Shown piece after piece: positions 15,471 to 25,400 of a stretch of 64,000 nucleotides of DNA. The first letter of the stretch is position 1. The number at the start of each line of letters is the position of its first letter. Below the pieces are notes generated by a model. That model saw nothing but the letters and a program-made list of their open reading frames with translations, was not told the DNA's origin and did not search any database. The stretch comes from Elusimicrobiota bacterium (GTDB lineage Bacteria; Elusimicrobiota; Elusimicrobia; UBA1565; UBA9628): positions 17,674 to 81,673 of the forward strand of contig JACQWX010000018.1 of assembly GCA_016209035.1 (NCBI GenBank), written 5' to 3'. The position numbers and the translations under genes are program-made.

Positions 15471-18445
15471 CGCCCGGAGGCGGGCGCCGAGAAGTCCACG
15501 GCGGGGTATCGGCCCGAGTCCGAGGGGGACTCCGGCGGAGCGCGGGCGGCCAAGATCCGGGAAGGAGGCCTTCTCCTGGGCGGCGCCGGCTTCCAGCTCT
15601 GGAGCCACAGGCGCTGGAAATAGGCCGCGAAGCCGGCGAGGTGAGCCGGGTCGTCGATGAAATTCGCGTTCTCGAAGCTGTTGTTCTCCGCGTTGGGCGA
15701 GAAGTTGAACGAGCCGGTCTCGAGGAGCTTGCCGTCGGCCACCATGAACTTGTTGTGCATCTTCTCGAACATGGGGTCCCCGTCATCGCCGTGCGGGCCC
15801 TGGATGAGCCGCATGTCGAAGCCGTAGTAGGAGAACCAGTCGTCGAGGCGGCTCAGCTTGGACTGGCTGTAGTCCATCACGATGCGGATGGCGACCTCGG
15901 GCCTGTTCTGCCTGACCTCGAGCAGGGCGTCGGCGATGGCCTGGGAGTAGAAGCTGAACATGGCGATCTCGATGGAGACCTTGGCCGCCTTGATGGCGCG
16001 GATGAGGGCCTCCTCGATGCGGCCCTTGGGGGAGAAGAGCTGGCGCCGGAACGACTCGCCGTTGAACACGATGGGCTCCTCCGCGTCCTCCGGCGGGGGC
16101 GGGAGGTCGGGCGTGCGCAAGCGCGTCCGGGGCGTCTCGGCGGGCTCGCTTTCCTCCGCGGCCATGGTGTCCACGGTGCGGTTGAGGATCTCGTCGAGCT
16201 TGGCGAAGTCGATGTCCTCGGCCAAGCCCCGCTTGTAGGCGAAGTAGCGCAGGTACGCCGCGACCCTGCCGGTCTCCATGGTGAAGACGAAGTTCTCGAA
16301 ATGGTAGGCCTCGGCCACGTCGGTCAGGTTGTAGGAGCCGAAAGCCGCGAGCTCGTCGTCCACCACGAGGTATTTGTCGTGCATCACGCCGCCATTCTTG
16401 CCCCGCAGGAGCTTCATGTCGAAGCCTTCCTTGGCCAGGGCCACGACCTGGGGCTTGGGCTTCCTGGGCTCTCCCTCGTGGTTGATGCCCGAGGTGTAGA
16501 GGTGGTTGCGGTCGAGCACGATCTCGACCTCGACCCCGCGGGCCTTGGCGCGGCGCAGGGCCTCGAGGATGGACTCGGAGGTGAACTCGTAGACGGCCAG
16601 GCGCACGGTCTTCTTGGCCGCGTTGATGGCCTTGACGATGAGGGGCGCGATGGGGACGTCCGGCAGGAGCGCGTAGGCCGGGAACTCGGCGCCGTTGAAG
16701 GTCAGGATGGGCGCGGCCGGAAGGGGCGGCAGGTCCGGGGGAGGCGGCGTGGGCTTGGGCGGCGCCGGGTTGAGGATGTCGTGGAGCAGCTCGGCGTCCG
16801 TGGGCAGGTCCGGAGGGGCGTCCGGCTTGGGGAAGACCTTTGCGATGGAGAACATGTGCTCGAAGGCGAAGGTGAAGGCGGCCGCGTCCGTCTTGTCGTC
16901 GAGGAAGTGGGCGTTCTCGTAGTTGTCCATGGACGCGCGCTTGGTCCAGTTGGCCGAGCCGGTCTCCACGAGCTTGCCGTCCAGGACCATGAACTTGTGG
17001 TGCGTCTTCTCGGCCATGGGGAAGTCGCTCTCCGGGTTGGGGCCGGCCAGGGTCTTAACCTGGACGCCGGAGCTTGCGAGCCAGGCGGCGAACGGGCCGA
17101 AGTACTCGGACTCAGACTGGCTCTCGTCCATCACCATGCGGACGCGCACTCCCCGGCTCACGGCCCTGGCCAGGGCGTCGGCGATGCGGCGCGAGCGCAG
17201 GGCGAACATGGCGACGTCCGCGGTCTTGCGGGAGGCGTCGAGCGCGCGCGCCACGGCATCCTCGAACGCGGCGCCGTCCGGCGTGAACAAGACGGCCGGC
17301 AGGTCCGCGCCGTTGAAGTCGACGGTCCCCATGGCGCCGGTGGGGGGCTTGGGCACGGTCTCGGGCCAGTCGAATTCCTTGGCCTTGGGGTAGGGGACGC
17401 TCAAGTTCCGGAGATAGTCCCAGTACTGCTTGAGGGCCCACACCCTGCTCCGTTCCGTGGTGAAGAGGGCGTTCTCGTAGTGGGAGTTCTCGGCGGTGAA
17501 GGACCAGTTGTAGGAGCCGAACTCGGCGAGCCTGCCGTCGAAGACCGCGAACTTGTTGTGGTTGATGCCGTAGGCCGTCGCTCCGCGCAGCACGCGGAAA
17601 TCGAATCCGTCCCGGATGAGGCCCCAGATCTCGTTCGACCGGCGCGCGCGATAGGTCGAGTCCGCCTCGTTCTTCGGGAAGACGTTGGAATAGTCGAGGA
17701 TGATCTCGATCTTGACCCCGCGCCGCCGCGCGCGCTGCAGGGCCTCCATCACGGCGCGGGACTTGAACTCGTAGAGGGCGAGGCGGATGGTCTTCCTGGA
17801 GGCCTTGATGGCCTCGACGATCTTCTCCTCCACCGGGACGTTGGGCCGCAGGGCGACGGAATCGAACTCGTGGTTGTTGAAGCGGACCTTCCGCCTGGGA
17901 TAGGCGGCTCCGCCCCCGTCGTCCGACTGCGGCGAGGGCTCCTGGGCCGAGGCTTGGCCCGCGGCTTCGGACTGCGAGGGCTCGGCGACGACGGAGCCGC
18001 GGCCCGCTTCCTCCAAGCCCAGCTTGAAATCGAAGCTGCGGTCCGCGAAGTCCTTCTGTCCCTGGAAATCAGCGGCCTCAGGCTCGACGAACGGGATCTC
18101 GGCGGAGAGCCGCTCCAGGGCGTTCCTGCCCGGGTCGAGGTCCTGTTCCTTGCGGTCGGACACCCGAGTCTGCAGGACAGCCTCCTCGGGCATGGAAACG
18201 GGCAGAGCCTGCGGCAGTTCGACGGAAGGAGCGGCCGGGGCGGCGAGCAGGGAGCCGGAGGGCAGCAAGAGGCCGAGAGGCTGGTCGATGCGGAGGTTCA
18301 GCGAGGGAGCGGAAAGCGCTCCGGGCACCGTCGGGATGCCGCCGTTGGCGACAGGGACGCTGACGCCGCGGACATTGGCGGCCCATCCCAAAGCCGGGCT
18401 GATCCAAAGCAAGGACAAAAGCGCCAAGTGCGCCGCGAAGCGCAT
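15467..18445 (-). CDS. Secreted protein with four phospholipase D (HKD) domains
   Basis: This 992-residue protein has a signal peptide (MRFAAHLALLSLLWISPALG then WAA), about 190 residues of Pro/Ala-rich linker, and four PLD-fold domains. Each has an H-x-K-x4-D motif followed by G-S-x-N: HNKFAVFDG near residue 295, HHKFMVLDG near 480, HDKYLVVDD near 690 and HNKFMVADG near 897. All four keep His, Lys and Asp, so two complete active sites (each from two half-sites) are possible. The family includes secreted Nuc-type nucleases, phospholipases and cardiolipin synthases. Each domain is opened by a short F-N-[GN]-x-[ES]F-like motif. The two-motif paralogue is at 28816-30060. Nuclease activity on external nucleic acid is the simplest guess; lipid activity is not excluded. 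Confidence 0.85.
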   Translation of the reverse strand: MRFAAHLALLSLLWISPALGWAANVRGVSVPVANGGIPTVPGALSAPSLNLRIDQPLGLLLPSGSLLAAPAAPSVELPQALPVSMPEEAVLQTRVSDRKEQDLDPGRNALERLSAEIPFVEPEAADFQGQKDFADRSFDFKLGLEEAGRGSVVAEPSQSEAAGQASAQEPSPQSDDGGGAAYPRRKVRFNNHEFDSVALRPNVPVEEKIVEAIKASRKTIRLALYEFKSRAVMEALQRARRRGVKIEIILDYSNVFPKNEADSTYRARRSNEIWGLIRDGFDFRVLRGATAYGINHNKFAVFDGRLAEFGSYNWSFTAENSHYENALFTTERSRVWALKQYWDYLRNLSVPYPKAKEFDWPETVPKPPTGAMGTVDFNGADLPAVLFTPDGAAFEDAVARALDASRKTADVAMFALRSRRIADALARAVSRGVRVRMVMDESQSESEYFGPFAAWLASSGVQVKTLAGPNPESDFPMAEKTHHKFMVLDGKLVETGSANWTKRASMDNYENAHFLDDKTDAAAFTFAFEHMFSIAKVFPKPDAPPDLPTDAELLHDILNPAPPKPTPPPPDLPPLPAAPILTFNGAEFPAYALLPDVPIAPLIVKAINAAKKTVRLAVYEFTSESILEALRRAKARGVEVEIVLDRNHLYTSGINHEGEPRKPKPQVVALAKEGFDMKLLRGKNGGVMHDKYLVVDDELAAFGSYNLTDVAEAYHFENFVFTMETGRVAAYLRYFAYKRGLAEDIDFAKLDEILNRTVDTMAAEESEPAETPRTRLRTPDLPPPPEDAEEPIVFNGESFRRQLFSPKGRIEEALIRAIKAAKVSIEIAMFSFYSQAIADALLEVRQNRPEVAIRIVMDYSQSKLSRLDDWFSYYGFDMRLIQGPHGDDGDPMFEKMHNKFMVADGKLLETGSFNFSPNAENNSFENANFIDDPAHLAGFAAYFQRLWLQSWKPAPPRRRPPSRILAARAPPESPSDSGRYPAVDFSAPASGR

Positions 18446-18562
18446 GCTATAGGATAGTCCCGGACCTAGGACCAGGGGGAGGGCACTTGGGGCAGATTCA
18501 AGGCGCCAATAGACCCTGCCGGTTCCGGGTACGATGGCCCGGAAATGGTAGTATCGCTAGAG

Positions 18563-21500
18563 TTACTGCCGATCGGGCTTCTGGACGGCGTTCTCAGGCA
18601 GGCCCGGCATGCGCCTGGGCGCGCGCCAGAAGGCCAGGGCCGCCAAGGCGTAGGCGATGCCGATGGGGACCAGGAGCGTGGGGAAGGCCGTGGTCAGCAT
18701 CCCGGCTCCCAGGGAGAGCAGTCCGTAGCCCATGGAGGTCGAGGTGTTGATGAAGGAGCTCGATGTTCCGAAGACCTTGCCGAGGTCGGTCTTCTTGGTG
18801 TTCGTCTGCATGTAGGTGCTGAAGGACACGATGGCCGGGCCGCTGAACATGCCGTAGATGAGCATGGTCAGGAAAAGGGCCGTCTGCACGCTCATGAACG
18901 GGACCAAGGCCGGCGTGGTCCAGACCAGGAACGGCAGCCACACGGCCAGGAGGCCCAGGCCCAGGAACTTGATCCAGCCTTTCTGGGTGATGTGGCTGGC
19001 GAGCCACATGAGGCCCGCCGCCGCCGCTACCGCCACAGCCGCGGCCAGGAGGCTCCCAGGCGCCAGGCCGGTGTAGACCCAGGTCGCGGCCAGGGCCAGG
19101 ACGCCCGCCTGGATGAGCCGCTGGGCCGGGAACCTGCCGATTAAGGGGATGCGGACGTCCGGGAGCTTGACCTGCGAGGAGTTGGCGATGAGGGTGCCGA
19201 AGAAGAGGGCGCCGGTCAGCTTGCCCAGGAGCAGGGCCTTGCCGGCCTGGCCCACGAGGGTCACGGCCATGAGCGGCAAGGCGAAGTTCTGGAAGGGGTA
19301 GGTCACCGCGGCCTGGAGCGACGAAAAGATGATGGTCGCGAACTGTCTCAGGGACCAGCGCTTGCCTTCTGACTTGAGATCCTTGGACTGCCCGGCGCGC
19401 TTGGCGATGACGCCCTCAAGCTCGGCCACGCGGGCTTCCCAGCCCGCGGCCTTCTCTGCCTTGAGGCGTTCGATCTCGGCGCGGTCCACGAGGTCTGCGG
19501 CGGCGTTCTCCTTCAAGGTGAGCGCGATCTCCTTCTCGCGCTCCGAGACCTCGCGGGTGTCGCCCCTGCGGACCGAGCGCACGGTGTCTGAGTTCCAGAC
19601 CCAGTAGAAGAGGGCCAGGGCGATGGGGATGGGCGAGTGCAGGAACGAGTAGGCCGCGATGGAGGCGGCGAAGATGAGGGCTTCTTTCCAATACTGGCGC
19701 AGGAATCCGGGGACCAGGGCTTCGAACGCGGGCCGGCCGCCTTGGCGGACCTGGTCGAGCCATGCCTTCACTCTTGCCTTGAGCGGCTGCGGGGTCCCGG
19801 CAGCGGTCTTGGCCGGAGGCGCGTCGTTGGGCATGGTGAACCAGAGGTAGGGCACCAGGAGCAGGCCGTGCACCGCGGCGGAGATGAGGAAGGCGATCAT
19901 CGGGTTCCATTTGTCGATGATGGTGCCGATGCCCAGGATGAGTCCCAGCACCGCCTGCATGGAAACGTAATGGACCGCGCCCATGGCCATGACCGTGCCT
20001 TGATGCTTGCCGGCCAGCCTCCTTATGTAGGCGTTCTCCGTGGTCATGATGGCGGAGAGCACCCAGCCGTTGGCGATGGACGAAAGGAGCAGGGTCCAGA
20101 AATTGAGGATGCCGAAATAGGCGAAGGCCGGGAGCATCAGGGTGAGGACCGCGCGCACCGCCATGTTGAGCACCATGGAGTTGCGGGCCGAGAGCTTGTC
20201 CGCCATGTTGCCGTTCAAGGGGCCGGTCGCGATGGCGGCCAAGGGCCCCAAGGCCATGAGGACCCCATACACGGCCCAGCCCACGGCCGGGGCCGCCAGG
20301 AAGGGGTAGGCGATGGAGGTCAGGATGAAGCTCGCGATGGAGAAGGTCCGGGAGATGAAGAGGGCGGTGACCGCGCCTTTGTTGAAATCAGATGCGGGCT
20401 TGGCCGCGATCCCCTTGAGGATCTCGGTCGAGGCCGGGCCGCCATCGGTGGGCCAGACATAGATGTTGTCGAGCCTGGGGTCGGCCTTGCCTCCGACCGA
20501 CAGGGCGAGGGCCCCGGGCGCGGCCTTGAGCATGTCGCGGTCCGTCACGCGGTCGTCGAAGAACTGGTCGCCCACGATGAGCATCTTGGATACGGGTACT
20601 TCCTTGCCGCGCAACGCCCCCAGGAGGCCAGCAAGCTTGCCGAAGAGCTTGCCCGCCACGCCGAACCGGGCCAGGTCGCGCATCCTGCCGATGAAGCCAA
20701 GGTGCGTCCTTGCCCAGGAGACGCCGATCGACTTGTCGATCCTGGAGAGCACCAGGTACGGCGGATTGGCCGGATCCTTGGCCGTGCGTCCGACGACGTA
20801 GACATCCACGCCCCTGGCCTTGAGCCCGTCCTCCATGAGCTGCGCCGCGGCCTTGACGTCGGCCTTGGGGAGGCCGAGCGGAAGGACCCTCATGTACGAA
20901 TACGACGTCAGCTTCTCCTCGACGCCGTCGAAATCCCCCTTGCCGTAGCGTTCGACGACGGCGAGAGCCGCGGCCTTGATGGCCTCGATCTCGGCCTGAG
21001 TCCACCGCACCGAAACCTGGCGGATGACCCTGGCCTCGGTCCTGCCGTCGTAGACGAGGCTCCGCGTGCCCTTGCTGGATATCACGGCCACGCCGGCTTT
21101 CTGCTCGTTCGTCATCCGCCCGAGAGAGTCCAGGATGGTCACCTGGCCCGAATCGCCCGGCTCGTCAGGCCTGTCGGTCAGGATGAGGGGCTGCGTCCCG
21201 CTCCGCTGGGCCTCCAGCAGGGCCTGGGCGGTCTCAGGAGCGATCGATTCCTGGAAATGAGCCAGGGTGTCGTCGTAGTCGAAGATGGCCAGGTTCGGCT
21301 TGTTCTGCGAAAGCTTGGCGAGTATCTGCTGGGCGTGGCCGGGGCTCACGGGCCGCAGGCTCAGGATCACGCCGCGGTCGGCCAGCGCCCGCAGGGCTTG
21401 GCGGTGGACCTCGTAGTCCGATGACCCGCCCTGTGGGTTCGAGTCCGCGATGCGGCGAAGGGAGGCGTCCGTCTCGGGGCCGGGCTGGGAGGAGATCGTC

Positions 21501-22237
21501 TCTACGGCCTTCTTGCGGTCCGTCTCGGGCTTGGCGGTGTCGACGGCCACGGCCTCGAATTCCGGGACCGAGACGGCCTGCAGGGACCCCTGCGTGCCGT
21601 CCGCTGGGGTGGCGAACTCGATTCCCGGCAGGGCGCCGTCCCGGACGGCCTTGGGAAGGGTGTTGCCGTCCGGGGCGAAGTTCGGGACCGGGCCTGAGAG
21701 GTCGGCTACGGCCCTGACCTTGCCGGTGAAGAGGTCGGAGAGGGTCTGGCGGCGCTCGGCGTCGTCTTTGGCCTGGAAGAGTCGTTCCGCCCCGGTCGTG
21801 AGGACCTCGCGGGTCGAGAGAGCTTCGGTGTCCGGGCCCGCGGTCTCATGGGACTTGGGCGCGGCCAGGAGCCCTGCGACAGGCACGGGCAAACCGGGGA
21901 CGGCGATCGTCGGGAGACCGGGGACGGCGACGGGCACGACCGGGACTGCGGCAGGCACGGCCGCCGCGGGAGCGGCGTGCGGGAGAACGGGATCGACCGA
22001 GGGGGTGACGGCGGGGGCGCCCAGCGCGGGCAGGCCCAGGCCGGATGGGAGAGAGGGATTGTACTGGACAGGCAGGTTCCCGATCCGGGTCGGCACCACG
22101 GTCACCGGGACGGACACGGGAGCCTTGCCCGCGGACGCGCCGGCCGAGATGGTCTGGCCGAAGGCGCGGTACCCCTGGAATCCAGGCGCCAATGCCACCA
22201 GGACGGCGGCGAGGACTCCGGCGACGAAGCGTTTCAT
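18563..22237 (-). CDS. Fusion protein: secretion-type N-terminus, HAD-like domain and MFS transporter
   Basis: The start at ATG 22237 follows AGGGGA and begins a signal-like segment (MKRFVAGVLAAVLVALAPGF); ATG 22255 would add six residues. A Pro/Val/Ala-rich stretch of about 200 residues follows, including DGALPGIEFATPA. A HAD-type hydrolase domain spans about residues 310-600, with motif I DYDDT near 320, motif II ILTDRP, and motif IV GDQFFDDRVTD near 562. From about 620 to the end there are about 12 transmembrane helices of the major facilitator type, with a long charged central loop (EREKEIALTLKENAA). A HAD enzyme fused ahead of an MFS carrier suggests dephosphorylation coupled to transport, but if the first helix is a cleaved signal the HAD domain would lie outside the inner membrane. 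Confidence 0.7.
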   Translation of the reverse strand: MKRFVAGVLAAVLVALAPGFQGYRAFGQTISAGASAGKAPVSVPVTVVPTRIGNLPVQYNPSLPSGLGLPALGAPAVTPSVDPVLPHAAPAAAVPAAVPVVPVAVPGLPTIAVPGLPVPVAGLLAAPKSHETAGPDTEALSTREVLTTGAERLFQAKDDAERRQTLSDLFTGKVRAVADLSGPVPNFAPDGNTLPKAVRDGALPGIEFATPADGTQGSLQAVSVPEFEAVAVDTAKPETDRKKAVETISSQPGPETDASLRRIADSNPQGGSSDYEVHRQALRALADRGVILSLRPVSPGHAQQILAKLSQNKPNLAIFDYDDTLAHFQESIAPETAQALLEAQRSGTQPLILTDRPDEPGDSGQVTILDSLGRMTNEQKAGVAVISSKGTRSLVYDGRTEARVIRQVSVRWTQAEIEAIKAAALAVVERYGKGDFDGVEEKLTSYSYMRVLPLGLPKADVKAAAQLMEDGLKARGVDVYVVGRTAKDPANPPYLVLSRIDKSIGVSWARTHLGFIGRMRDLARFGVAGKLFGKLAGLLGALRGKEVPVSKMLIVGDQFFDDRVTDRDMLKAAPGALALSVGGKADPRLDNIYVWPTDGGPASTEILKGIAAKPASDFNKGAVTALFISRTFSIASFILTSIAYPFLAAPAVGWAVYGVLMALGPLAAIATGPLNGNMADKLSARNSMVLNMAVRAVLTLMLPAFAYFGILNFWTLLLSSIANGWVLSAIMTTENAYIRRLAGKHQGTVMAMGAVHYVSMQAVLGLILGIGTIIDKWNPMIAFLISAAVHGLLLVPYLWFTMPNDAPPAKTAAGTPQPLKARVKAWLDQVRQGGRPAFEALVPGFLRQYWKEALIFAASIAAYSFLHSPIPIALALFYWVWNSDTVRSVRRGDTREVSEREKEIALTLKENAAADLVDRAEIERLKAEKAAGWEARVAELEGVIAKRAGQSKDLKSEGKRWSLRQFATIIFSSLQAAVTYPFQNFALPLMAVTLVGQAGKALLLGKLTGALFFGTLIANSSQVKLPDVRIPLIGRFPAQRLIQAGVLALAATWVYTGLAPGSLLAAAVAVAAAAGLMWLASHITQKGWIKFLGLGLLAVWLPFLVWTTPALVPFMSVQTALFLTMLIYGMFSGPAIVSFSTYMQTNTKKTDLGKVFGTSSSFINTSTSMGYGLLSLGAGMLTTAFPTLLVPIGIAYALAALAFWRAPRRMPGLPENAVQKPDRQ

Positions 22238-22459
22238 GAATTCCCCTGGCCTCATGCAGCTATATTGTATGCGACAAGCTATGGAGAAAGGCTGGGCCTT
22301 CAGGGTTGTGCGACGCGGTTATTGGACCCAGGGATTCGTGGGTCCGTTCTGCCCGGCTATCTAGGGCCGTCGGCTGGCTCGTCCGGCACGCAGAGCCTGA
22401 TTCGGCGGTCGGTCCAGCGAGGTACCTCGACGGTCTTGTCTCGCGTATGACGGTGGGGA

Positions 22460-25400
22460 TTACTGCGGGATCTGGGACGCGGCGTAGGCGGCCGCGGCGC
22501 GCACGGAAGGTGAATGGTCAGAGTCCGCGAGCTTCTTGAGCGCTTCTCGGAACTGCCTCTTCTCCGCTTGCAGCACGGCCTGGACCGCGGCCATGGCGGA
22601 AACTCCTGCGCAGCGCACCGGCGCGGCGGGGTCGTCGAGACAGCGGCCGAGGAGCTTGAGAGTCTCGGGGTCCCAGGTCTGGGCCGCGGCCTTGCACGCT
22701 GCGATGCGCGCGCGGTCGGACGCGGAGGAGAGCGCCGCTTCGATGGCCGGCCGGCCGGCCGGCCCCAGGCGGGCGAGGCCGCTCGATGCCGCTTCCCGCA
22801 GCTTGGCGTCCTCGCGGTCCAGGAAGGCGGCGAGGACCGCGCTGTCGTCCTTGTCGCCCAAGGCCCCGAGCGAGACCAGGGCGGCCGCTGCCACGTCCCG
22901 GTCCGGGTCCCGCACGGCTTTGGCCAAGAGCTTGCGGGCCTCGGGCTCGAGCCTCGCGGCCTGCGTCAGTTCCGAGCGCAAGGCTTCCAAGCGGTCCGAC
23001 CGCGGCATCAGCAGGTCGTGGAAGAGGTTCAGAGTCTCTTTGGGCAGGGGCTCGTTGGGCCCGGGGAAAATGTCGACGAGCCGAGCCCGCTCCTCGGAGG
23101 CGACCGGCCCTGCGAGTGACAGCGCCGCCATGACGTCCACAGCCCTCTTCCAGCCCAGGCGTTTGATGGCCTCTTCCCGCGATGTCTGAGAGGCGACCAT
23201 GACTTCATAAGACTTGAGCCTGCCCGGCTCGTCGCCTTCCTCCCGGTCGAAGAGGTATCCGATGGAGCCCGCGGCCTCCCGCCGGACGCGCCAGTCGCCG
23301 TCCTCGATCGCGCGGGAGAGCCAGGGGAGGGCCTGGCCCAACCGGCCGTAGCGGGCGGCTTGGAGGAGCAGGGCCCGGTAGGTGCCGCTGGAACGGTCGA
23401 ACTCAGAGGCGGCCCATGCGGAGACCTCCGGGCCGAACCCGGCCAAGAGCACCCTGAGCCACAGGTACTCGTCGAACCGGTCCGGGGAGAGCGCGGCCCG
23501 CAGATGAGGGAGGCCCTCGGCGGGCGTGCGGAACAGCTCCCGAAGAGCCGCGCGCGGGAACTGGGCGTCCAGGCTGAAGGCTGAGGCGGCGTGGAGGAGC
23601 CCGGCGACGCGCTTGCTCCCGGACTCCTTGAGAGCCGCTTCCAGCAGGCTTGAGAGGACCGAGCGCTCCTTCTCCAGTTCCGGGCCGCGGTCCAAGGCCG
23701 GCCAGGCGGTCGACGAGATATCGAGCTTCGGGTCTAGGATGAGGCCTCCATCCCCTTGGACCGTTCCCCAGGAACCCACGGCCAGGTCCAGGGGGCCTTT
23801 GAGCTCCTTGGAGAGGGAGGGCAGGCCCAGCCTGTTGCCCTTCCCTTGGATGGAGGCCAGGCCGTAGCCTGGCGCGGCCCTCTTGAAGAAGCCGGTGCCG
23901 AACTCTGGCAGGAGGAGCTTGTTGCCCTTCCCGCGGACCACGGCTAGGCCGTGGCCGTTGGCGTCTCCCCTGCCCGTGCCCCAGTCAGCCCGGGCCGTGT
24001 TGTCATCGCCTGAGAGCAGCCAGTACCCGACCCCGTAGTCCCAGCCGAAGGCCGGGCCGACTCCCCAGCTGACCAGGCTGTTCCCGTTGCCGTCCACGGT
24101 CAACATGCCGATCGCGGTGTGGATGCCCGCGCCTTGCGAATAGCGCCTGGCCTTGAGGCGGTTGCGGTCGCCCCGGACGAAGAGCCCTCCGATTGCGTGC
24201 CAGTACCCGCTCCCCTGGCCGAAGTAGTTCGTCGTCAGCGAGGAGTCGTTGCCTTCAAGGTAGCCGAGCCCGATCCCTCCCCCGGCAAAGGCGCGGTGCC
24301 CGTAGCCCGCGCCTTGGCAGAGGCTCAAGGCGGCGGAAGCCTCCCTCGGGTCAGGATAGCGCAGGCCGCATCGGAGGTCCGCCTTGGAGCCCCGGTGAGA
24401 AAAGATGCCCGCGCCTCGCGTGAAGCCATAGCCCTGGCCCGAGAGGTCCGCCTTGAACGAAGCGCCCTCTCCCCGCGACCAGAGGATTCCCGCGCCGAAC
24501 GCTCCCGCGCCCTGGGTGAAGCGCCCGCTTTGAAGGACGCTGCCCGCGCCTTCGATGAAAAGGCCGCCCACGCCGAATGCGCCGGCGCCCATGGAAAAGT
24601 CCCCGGCCGCGATCTTCTTGGCGCCGGAGGCGTTGGGAAGGAAGAGAAGGCCGATGCCGAAGATGCCGCTGCCGGCGGTGGGCTCGCCTCCCGGGTCCTC
24701 GATGGTCACGTCCGCCGCGAGGTCGATGACCACCTTGACCTCGCCTTCTCCAGCCGCGGCCACCGGGCCCTTATAGACGCTTTTTCCGCCGAGGTGGATG
24801 AGGAGCGCGACCCCCTTGATCTCCTCGGCCGTGAAAGTCCGTTCGCCTGGCCCGACCACGAGCGCGTCGCCGGAGGAGAGCTTCCAGCGCCTGTCGGGCA
24901 GCCGATGGCCCCCTGCGGGCTTGAAGAGCGCGGGCAGTCCCCGCCGGGCCGCGCGGCAAAGGCCCCGGCCTGCCATCGACAAGGCTGCTTGATCGAACCG
25001 GGCCATGGCGTTGTAGGCTGCCGGGTCGGACCTCGGACCGGTTTCATTGGTCACGACGGCCTTCACCTCTTGAAGTACCGCCCGTCGTTCGTCGGGGGTC
25101 AGGGAATCTACGGCCTTGACGACGGGCCCGAGTGACATGTCCACGGAGTGGGCGAGTTCTTGGATGGCACGGCGCATGCCCGGATCGAAACCGAGTTCGG
25201 CCGGCACCATATCGGGGAAGAGAACTCCGCCTACTCCGGCGTAGGTGGCTGTCGGGTCTTCGATTCCCAACCCGAGGAGTCCGCAAGGGTCTTCGGATTG
25301 GCGAAGCCGGTCTTTCCATCGCTGGGCCGCGACCGGCAGGGACAGCGGTTCTTGAAGAAGCCTCTCCGCTTCGGGAAGCGCCATGCGCGTGTCCCAGCGG

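Noticed and set aside
15641..18457. 938-residue open frame on the plus strand opposite the four-PLD gene
   Set aside because: It is antisense to clear HKD motifs, of low-complexity Val/Gly/Asp composition, and without any recognisable domain.
22238..22459. Possible small gene or RNA in the 222-bp gap before the HAD-MFS gene
   Set aside because: No ORF with a ribosome site, no tRNA-like fold and no repeat was seen; it is probably leader sequence.
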